Below, piece by piece: positions 41,591-45,585 of a stretch of 45,585 bases of DNA. The translations under genes and the position numbers were made by a program. The stretch is from IMG/VR virus record IMGVR_UViG_3300022665_001388, positions 1 through 45,585 of that record. One strand, written 5' to 3'. Source of the DNA: a virus. Numbering within the stretch: the stretch's first letter is position 1; every line of letters begins with the position of its first letter. Below the pieces are notes generated by a model. That model made no database searches and was not told the DNA's origin. It was given only the letters and a program-made list of their open reading frames with translations.

Positions 41591-42742
41591 ATGGGGATCA
41601 TGAAAAGACGCCTCGACGAGTTGCAGGGGCGGTCGTCGACACGGCCGGCGAAGAAAAAGAAACGGGCGACGCCAACGACGCCAGCGGCGATGACGCACTA
41701 CACGTTGCAACGCGATGCGGCGATGAAAGTGCCAGGGTATATCGTGAAGCCTTCCCCCAGGATTCCGCTGCTTGTTTCGTTCTCACACTTGCGAGATCCC
41801 GGAGTTCTAAGCAATTGGGAGATCTCCGGTACTCTAAAACTATCTTACGATGGTCTCGTGGATACGATGTTGGTGCCGGGGTCGTTCGGTGCGTACATGG
41901 CGGGGGAACCGGTGAAGTTGGATGAATACATCCGGTTCATTCACAAGTACAAACGGATCTGGCATGCGTACGCGGCGCTCGAAGTAGTACGAGATCCTGG
42001 GGAAACGTTGGAGAACTTTCGGGAGATGCAGCGGCAGGGGTTGAACCCGATCCCGGTGCACACGGCAGGGAACACCAAAGCGGATATGGATCGGTTGTTT
42101 CAAGAGTCGCCGTTGGGTTTTGTGATGATCGATGGTATTTCTGTGGCGGCGTTGCGAAAGGATGGTGGTGCGGGTTTGATCAAGCAACGGATGGGATGGG
42201 CGCGTGGCCGTCCGGTGCACTGGTTGGGGTACAACCGCGAGGGGATGATGCGTGGGTTCAAACCGTTCTCCGTGGATTCGCGAAAGTGGATGCATGGTTT
42301 CCGCTACGGCGCTCTTGAGTTGTACATGGGGAACGGGCGCTGGTGGAACTTCAAAGATGGACCCGGGGCCATCGATCTAATCAAGGCGGACACTTTGCCC
42401 AAGGGTGTTTTAAGGGTGTTAAAATCCCAGGCAGAGTGGTGCGGGTTTTCCCTTGACGATCTAACGGATCCAAGTCGATGGGCGAAACGCCCGGGCGCGG
42501 AGGGAGTTGCTTCACTTTCGATCTGGGGGTGGATTCAATACGTGCGGGAGTTCTATCATAAGTTCGGGATGCGTATTTTCTTCGCCGGTGTCGGTTCAGA
42601 TAGTGTAGTCGATGAGGTTCTTGTGCACTACGTACGGATCCTTGAACAGAAAGGCGGGTTTACCTGGCTCGAGGGAAAGCTGGATGAGATTCCAAAAGTG
42701 GAAGGGTGGAACCCGGAAGAAGGAAACAAAGGAGGCGAGTGA
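41591..42742 (+). CDS. dpdA: DpdA-like DNA guanine transglycosylase (7-deazaguanine insertion), altered active site
   Basis: A 383-residue TGT-fold protein of the phage DpdA type. Shared segments are GEPVKLDEYIRFIHKY, TLENFREMQRQGLNPIPVH and KPFSVDSRKWMHGFRYG, with D229 in the SVDS motif in the place of the nucleophile of TGT. DpdA exchanges guanine in DNA for preQ0 or a derivative. At the place of the usual DSG-x-F motif the protein reads LVPGSFGAY (V95, P96, G97), so the expected Asp is missing, and the DxI-like motif has Glu131. Whether activity persists is open. The first 30 residues are basic (RPAKKKKRATP). The stop overlaps the queC start, and an unusual ParB-like gene precedes it. Identity is from recognised motifs only. 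Confidence 0.72.
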   Translation: MGIMKRRLDELQGRSSTRPAKKKKRATPTTPAAMTHYTLQRDAAMKVPGYIVKPSPRIPLLVSFSHLRDPGVLSNWEISGTLKLSYDGLVDTMLVPGSFGAYMAGEPVKLDEYIRFIHKYKRIWHAYAALEVVRDPGETLENFREMQRQGLNPIPVHTAGNTKADMDRLFQESPLGFVMIDGISVAALRKDGGAGLIKQRMGWARGRPVHWLGYNREGMMRGFKPFSVDSRKWMHGFRYGALELYMGNGRWWNFKDGPGAIDLIKADTLPKGVLRVLKSQAEWCGFSLDDLTDPSRWAKRPGAEGVASLSIWGWIQYVREFYHKFGMRIFFAGVGSDSVVDEVLVHYVRILEQKGGFTWLEGKLDEIPKVEGWNPEEGNKGGE

Positions 42743-43557
42743 TGCAATTCTTGACCGATCAGATTATGAAGGCGAACGAGAAGATCGTCGTTGCCGTTTC
42801 CGGGGGGATGGACAGCGCGACGCTTTTACACGATCTCGCATCGTCATTGATTCATTGGGAAGGGATGCCCCCGACTGGTGCCGGTTCTTTGATGGAGCGG
42901 GTTTATCCGATCACGTTTGACTACGGGCAACGGTACGTTAGAGAAACAACGCGGGCGCTTGAGTTGTGCCGGGGGTTGGGGTTGTCTTACAAGATCATCC
43001 ATGTCTCCCGGTTGCACGCGATTCTGGGCAAAGCGTACGCGCCGGACTCGCCGATTGTACCGAACCGAAACATGATCATGATCTCGATGGCGATGTCATA
43101 CGCGATTTCCCTGGGGTCGAAGTTGGTTCTGTTCGGAGTGCACGCGGAGGACTGGGAGCCGGGTGTCGGGAACGGTTGCAACCCCGAGTTCATTGAGGCG
43201 TTGGCAACGGCCGGGCGGTTATGCTGGGGGAACGTCGGCGCTGGTGTTGATCTCATGGCGCCGTATATCAAGATGGGGAAGGCGGACGTTCTGCGGGCGG
43301 GTTTGGCCGACGGGGTGGGGGTACCGTATCATCTGACGTGGAGTTGTCACGATGATGGAAAGCTTGCGTGCGGGAAGTGCGGAGGGTGCAAGGAACGCCT
43401 CGAAGCGTTCTGGAAAATCGGCGTGCGTGACCCTTTGCAATACGCCGAGAAAAATGATCAGACACATTATGAAGTGTTGTACACAGAGAGCGGCGAGACG
43501 TGGAGGGAGCTGACGCGGTTCGTGTACAAAGGAAAAGAGTTCGTTAACGTTTCATAG
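42742..43557 (+). CDS. queC: 7-cyano-7-deazaguanine synthase QueC
   Basis: A 271-residue enzyme of preQ0 synthesis that converts 7-carboxy-7-deazaguanine to preQ0 with ATP and ammonia. It has the PP-loop SGGMDS (20-25), the family segment PNRNMIMISMAMSYAISLGS and FGVHAEDWE. The zinc site is C202, C210, C213, C216 in TWSCHDDG and ACGKCGGC. It starts at ATG 42742 after AAAGGAGG, overlapping the dpdA stop. FolE, QueD and QueE, needed to make the substrate, are not in the window, so precursor may come from the host or from genes elsewhere in the genome. With dpdA it forms a compact DNA modification module. Confidence 0.92.
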   Translation: MQFLTDQIMKANEKIVVAVSGGMDSATLLHDLASSLIHWEGMPPTGAGSLMERVYPITFDYGQRYVRETTRALELCRGLGLSYKIIHVSRLHAILGKAYAPDSPIVPNRNMIMISMAMSYAISLGSKLVLFGVHAEDWEPGVGNGCNPEFIEALATAGRLCWGNVGAGVDLMAPYIKMGKADVLRAGLADGVGVPYHLTWSCHDDGKLACGKCGGCKERLEAFWKIGVRDPLQYAEKNDQTHYEVLYTESGETWRELTRFVYKGKEFVNVS

Positions 43558-43570
43558 CGTTTCATAGCGT
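43551..43570 (+). repeat. 10-base tandem duplication at the queC stop
   Basis: TTCATAGCGT is repeated twice (43551-43560, 43561-43570) and begins a third time. The first copy contains the queC stop codon, and the duplication has created a second TAG just after it. Confidence 0.75.
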
Positions 43571-43589
43571 TTCAGAAAGGAGTCGTGGT

Positions 43590-44090
43590 ATGGGAAGGCA
43601 TGGATTAAGATCGGGGCAATTGAAAGAGGGGCATGACTTGCCGGTTGCGAAGGAGGGGGGCGTGTTGGAAATTCTACGAGTGCGCCGGTATTCGTTGGGG
43701 TACCAGACGGTGAAGATGTTGATGGACGGTTCAGAGTACGGGAGTGCGGACTTCGAGATCACATCGGCGTACGATTTAGATGGGCGTTACCTGGGGGATA
43801 GCGCGATGGCGAGTATGCTCTGCGTCAAGGGCATCTCGGTGTTTCGGAAGACGCATCATTCTCATTGTGTGTGCTCGATCGGGCTCGACGAAAAGCGCGG
43901 GGTCTGGTACGGGTGGTCTCACCGGGCGATCGTCGGTTTTTCCCCGGGGAAGGGGCATAAGGTTTTCGATCCGAAGTTCAGGGGTGTTGACGGGGATGAA
44001 ACGTTGTTCGTTGAACACGGGACGGAGACGATCCGGACGTTGCGGCAAGCGCGAACTTCAGCTCAAAGATTTGCGAGGTTTGTGTCATGA
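43590..44090 (+). CDS. Hypothetical phage protein
   Basis: A 166-residue protein with ribosome site AAAGGAG before ATG 43590. The central segment CSIGLDEKRGVWYGWSHRAI followed by VGFSPGKGHKVF resembles a family of conserved phage proteins without known function. It lies between queC and the nucleotidase, so it could take part in nucleotide or DNA modification, but nothing in the sequence shows a catalytic site. The next gene overlaps its stop (ATGA). Confidence 0.65.
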   Translation: MGRHGLRSGQLKEGHDLPVAKEGGVLEILRVRRYSLGYQTVKMLMDGSEYGSADFEITSAYDLDGRYLGDSAMASMLCVKGISVFRKTHHSHCVCSIGLDEKRGVWYGWSHRAIVGFSPGKGHKVFDPKFRGVDGDETLFVEHGTETIRTLRQARTSAQRFARFVS

Positions 44091-44578
44091 CGAAGAGAAA
44101 GGTAAGCAAGATGTCGAAGAAGATCGAGATGCCGGGGTATCACACGGTAAGCATCGGGAACATAAGCGATGGACGTCTCCGGGATTTTATGCTCGTGCTC
44201 ACCGACGCGGATGGGGAAGTGTTGGTGCGGGTGAGCGCGATCGTCGCGGCGTTCTCCGACGCCGGTTTACAGGAGGTCAAAACGAAGATCATTTTGACCG
44301 GGGGTCTTGAGTTGTGGGTGAAACAGACGGTGCAAGAGATCTCGGACCTTTTGATGATGTTGGGGGGGCCGAACGCGGCGCCGTCGCAAGGGCCCACCGC
44401 GGATGATGCGGGTGCACAACCGGAAGCGACGGGGTCTGTACGGTCCCTGCTGGAAGACCACCCACCGCGTCGCAACGACGGCGTAGCGGACGCGGCGTCT
44501 CCTGGGGTTAGTAGCGGTCACCCGCAAGAGGGCGAGCCGGGGTATGCCGTTTATACGGACGGGGAGCCGAGGATATGA
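44087..44578 (+). CDS. Hypothetical protein with disordered C-terminus
   Basis: A 163-residue protein. A short basic N-terminus (TKRKVSKMSKK) is followed by a compact region with YHTVSIGNISDGRLRDFMLV and ILTGGLELWVKQTVQEISDL. The C-terminal 65 residues are Gly/Pro/Asp-rich and probably disordered. Starts by ATGA overlap; a second ATG at 44111 is possible. No family is recognised. Confidence 0.55.
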   Translation: MTKRKVSKMSKKIEMPGYHTVSIGNISDGRLRDFMLVLTDADGEVLVRVSAIVAAFSDAGLQEVKTKIILTGGLELWVKQTVQEISDLLMMLGGPNAAPSQGPTADDAGAQPEATGSVRSLLEDHPPRRNDGVADAASPGVSSGHPQEGEPGYAVYTDGEPRI

Positions 44579-45294
44579 AAGGGGCAAAGCCGGCGGTGCA
44601 AATCTTTTTGGATCTCGACGGCGTGCTGGCGGACTTTCATGCGGGAGTCTGCAGAGTGTTTGGTATCGACGTGAATGATCACGTGTTGTCTCGGGGTGCT
44701 GTTGATCTTGTCGAGATGGTGGGGAAGGCGTTGGAGTGGGGGACTCTCGGTGTTGGTGTTGGTGTTGGTGTTGGTGTTGGTGTTGGTGAGGGACGTTGGA
44801 AGAAAAAGTTCTGGGATCGGATTGATCAAGATGGGGTGGCATTTTGGGAGGACTTGCCGCGTGTTAGTGGTGCCGGTGAGTTGCTTCAAGCATGCGCGCG
44901 GGAGGTCGGGTGGGGGAACGTGTTCTTCTGTACCTCTTGCCCCAGGAATCCGTTTGCCACGGCGGGAAAGCTTTTTTGGATCAACCGGTTTTGTTTGGAG
45001 TTTTGTTCGGATGATGACGAACGAGGGATGCGTCGGCGGTACTTTATCACGGATGATAAGTGGATGCTTTCGCGGCGCGGAAGGGTGTTGATTGACGACT
45101 GGGAGAAGAATACATCGGTTTGGGAAGACCTCGGCGGGTCGGCACTGCTTTTTCCGTGGTGGTATAATCGGCGCGGATCGCGTGGAGATGGTGTTTTGCG
45201 CACGGAAGGGGTTTGTAACGAGTTGAGTGATTTAGTTTCACTTTGTAGGAAAGAAAGCCTTGTTTGTGGCGATGGAGATTCCGAAATACGTTGA
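44575..45294 (+). CDS. HAD-family 5'(3')-deoxyribonucleotidase-like protein
   Basis: A 239-residue protein. HAD motif I is FLDLDGVLADF (D13, D15), with a C-terminal LIDDWEKNTSVWEDLGGSAL that supplies the last acidic residues, as in phage 5'(3')-nucleotidases acting on deoxynucleotide monophosphates. In the middle, residues about 59-72 are a Gly-Val repeat encoded by a GGTGTT tandem repeat, an unusual insertion in a globular enzyme and probably a loop between cap and core. ATG overlaps the preceding stop. It probably adjusts nucleotide pools during DNA synthesis or modification. Substrate specificity is inferred from family. Confidence 0.78.
   Translation: MKGAKPAVQIFLDLDGVLADFHAGVCRVFGIDVNDHVLSRGAVDLVEMVGKALEWGTLGVGVGVGVGVGVGEGRWKKKFWDRIDQDGVAFWEDLPRVSGAGELLQACAREVGWGNVFFCTSCPRNPFATAGKLFWINRFCLEFCSDDDERGMRRRYFITDDKWMLSRRGRVLIDDWEKNTSVWEDLGGSALLFPWWYNRRGSRGDGVLRTEGVCNELSDLVSLCRKESLVCGDGDSEIR
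44749..44784 (+). repeat. (GGTGTT)6 tandem repeat in the nucleotidase gene
   Basis: Six perfect GGTGTT units followed by GGTGAG encode Gly-Val repeats inside the nucleotidase. The six-base period keeps the frame if copy number changes. Confidence 0.9.
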
Positions 45295-45318
45295 TTTCTT
45301 ATGGTAACTATGTAATTA

Positions 45319-45412
45319 ATTACCTTTATATAGTAAAGGTAACAGTTAAGTTAAACTTATATAAGTTTAACGTAAGAGACCCCCTGGGGGCTATAATAGG
45401 GGAAGATGTGTA
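45319..45412 (+). promoter_or_regulatory. Palindromic promoter module, copy 2
   Basis: Inverted repeat TTACCTTTA (45320-45328) / TAAAGGTAA (45334-45342), then a perfect 20-base palindrome at 45351-45370 (TTAAACTTAT and its complement), then palindrome CCCCCTGGGGG (45380-45390), one base, and a consensus -10 TATAAT (45392-45397), followed by AGGGGAAGATGTG. It closely matches copy 1 at 26431-26513 in order and spacing. The 204-base gap 45295-45498 holds no other gene; the tandem repeat 45428-45476 is in the same leader. The downstream gene begins at 45499. Confidence 0.7.
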
Positions 45413-45427
45413 TCTTTTACCTGGCTT

Positions 45428-45476
45428 GATTTGTTTGATTTGTTTGATTTGTTTGATTTGTTTGATTTGTTTGATT
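45428..45476 (+). repeat. 9-base tandem repeat GATTTGTTT in a leader
   Basis: Five GATTTGTTT units and a partial sixth lie between the -10 box of module copy 2 and the final gene. It is within the putative 5' untranslated leader. Confidence 0.9.
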
Positions 45477-45498
45477 TAGTTTTGGTGAGGAGATGCAG

Positions 45499-45585
45499 AT
45501 GTTGGATCCAGAGTTAGATCGGAAGGCGTTGGATGGAGAGGTGTGCTTGCATTGTGGTTGTGTTCGTGTTTCGGACGATTGCGAG
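45499..45585 (+). CDS. Zinc-ribbon protein, 3'-truncated by the window edge
   Basis: The last gene is open to the window end (29 codons). ATG 45499 has GAGG eight bases upstream; ATG 45493 in the same frame is too close to it. The protein starts MLDPELDRKALDGEVCLHCG and contains CLHCGC, followed later by another Cys, so it begins like a small zinc-binding protein. It is the first gene after promoter module copy 2. Confidence 0.5.
   Translation, partial: MLDPELDRKALDGEVCLHCGCVRVSDDCE

Noticed and set aside
45264-45479. Plus-strand frame ending in repeated LIC units
   Set aside because: It crosses the promoter module and is produced by the GATTTGTTT repeat; it starts inside the nucleotidase gene without a ribosome site.
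1-45585. tRNA or rRNA genes
   Set aside because: No cloverleaf-like sequence with CCA end or conserved T-loop was noticed by eye; a tRNAscan run would be decisive.
1-45585. Lysis cassette (endolysin, holin, spanin)
   Set aside because: No endolysin domain was recognised apart from the tail NlpC/P60 peptidase; two small membrane proteins are only weak candidates.

Overview
This window is part of the genome of a tailed, double-stranded DNA bacteriophage with siphovirus-type tail genes. All recognised genes lie on the + strand. They are tightly packed with many ATGA, GTGA or TGATG stop-start overlaps, and most have AGGAGG-type ribosome binding sites, so the host is a bacterium. The window opens inside the portal gene and closes inside a small zinc-ribbon gene. 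Terminase and lysis genes are not recognisable here and are presumably outside. No integrase, repressor, tRNA gene or CRISPR array was seen. The base composition is moderately GC-rich. I cannot name the host from the sequence.

Left half (about 1-21200), virion module: DUF4055 portal, a MuF-type head protein fused to a C-terminal zincin-like metallopeptidase domain, a scaffold-like protein, a P22-coat-like major capsid protein, head-tail connector proteins (DnaT-like adaptor, stopper-like, gp10-like, tail terminator), tail tube, a pair of tail assembly chaperones joined by an apparent -1 programmed ribosomal frameshift, tape measure, small distal tail proteins, an NlpC/P60 peptidase with no canonical start codon, a J-like tail tip protein and a glycine-rich tail fibre. 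The leaders of the scaffold and capsid genes carry five short hairpins that share the loop GGGAT but have different stems. Terminators follow the capsid and tail-tube genes.

Middle (21200-26400): a gene-poor stretch, then an accessory operon with two small proteins, a possible VWA-fold protein beside a MoxR-like AAA+ ATPase, a DUF6011-type zinc protein, a 38-residue membrane protein and a lysine-rich protein.

Right half (26400-45585), DNA metabolism: a Lys/Ala-rich histone-H1-like protein, SNF2-type helicase, RuvC-like nuclease, Fe-S uracil-DNA glycosylase, Dam-type adenine methylase, Cas4/RecB-like nuclease, Sak4-like recombinase and DUF669-type ssDNA-binding protein, ending at a terminator. 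A second replication block has a family A DNA polymerase, a primase-helicase, a ParB-like protein, a DpdA-like transglycosylase, QueC and a 5'-nucleotidase. DpdA plus QueC points to 7-deazaguanine modification of the phage DNA, alongside adenine methylation.

Two intergenic regions (26431-26513 and 45319-45412) are related copies of one regulatory module: AT-rich inverted repeats, then the palindrome CCCCCTGGGGG, then one base and a TATA-type -10 box. A looser version precedes the polymerase operon at 35417-35444. Related CCCCAGG/CCTGGGG words are frequent across the window, and many replication proteins carry lysine-rich tails. The most noteworthy items are the deazaguanine module with its altered DpdA active site, the GGGAT-loop hairpins, the palindromic promoter module, the frameshift, the non-AUG peptidase start and the MuF-metallopeptidase fusion.
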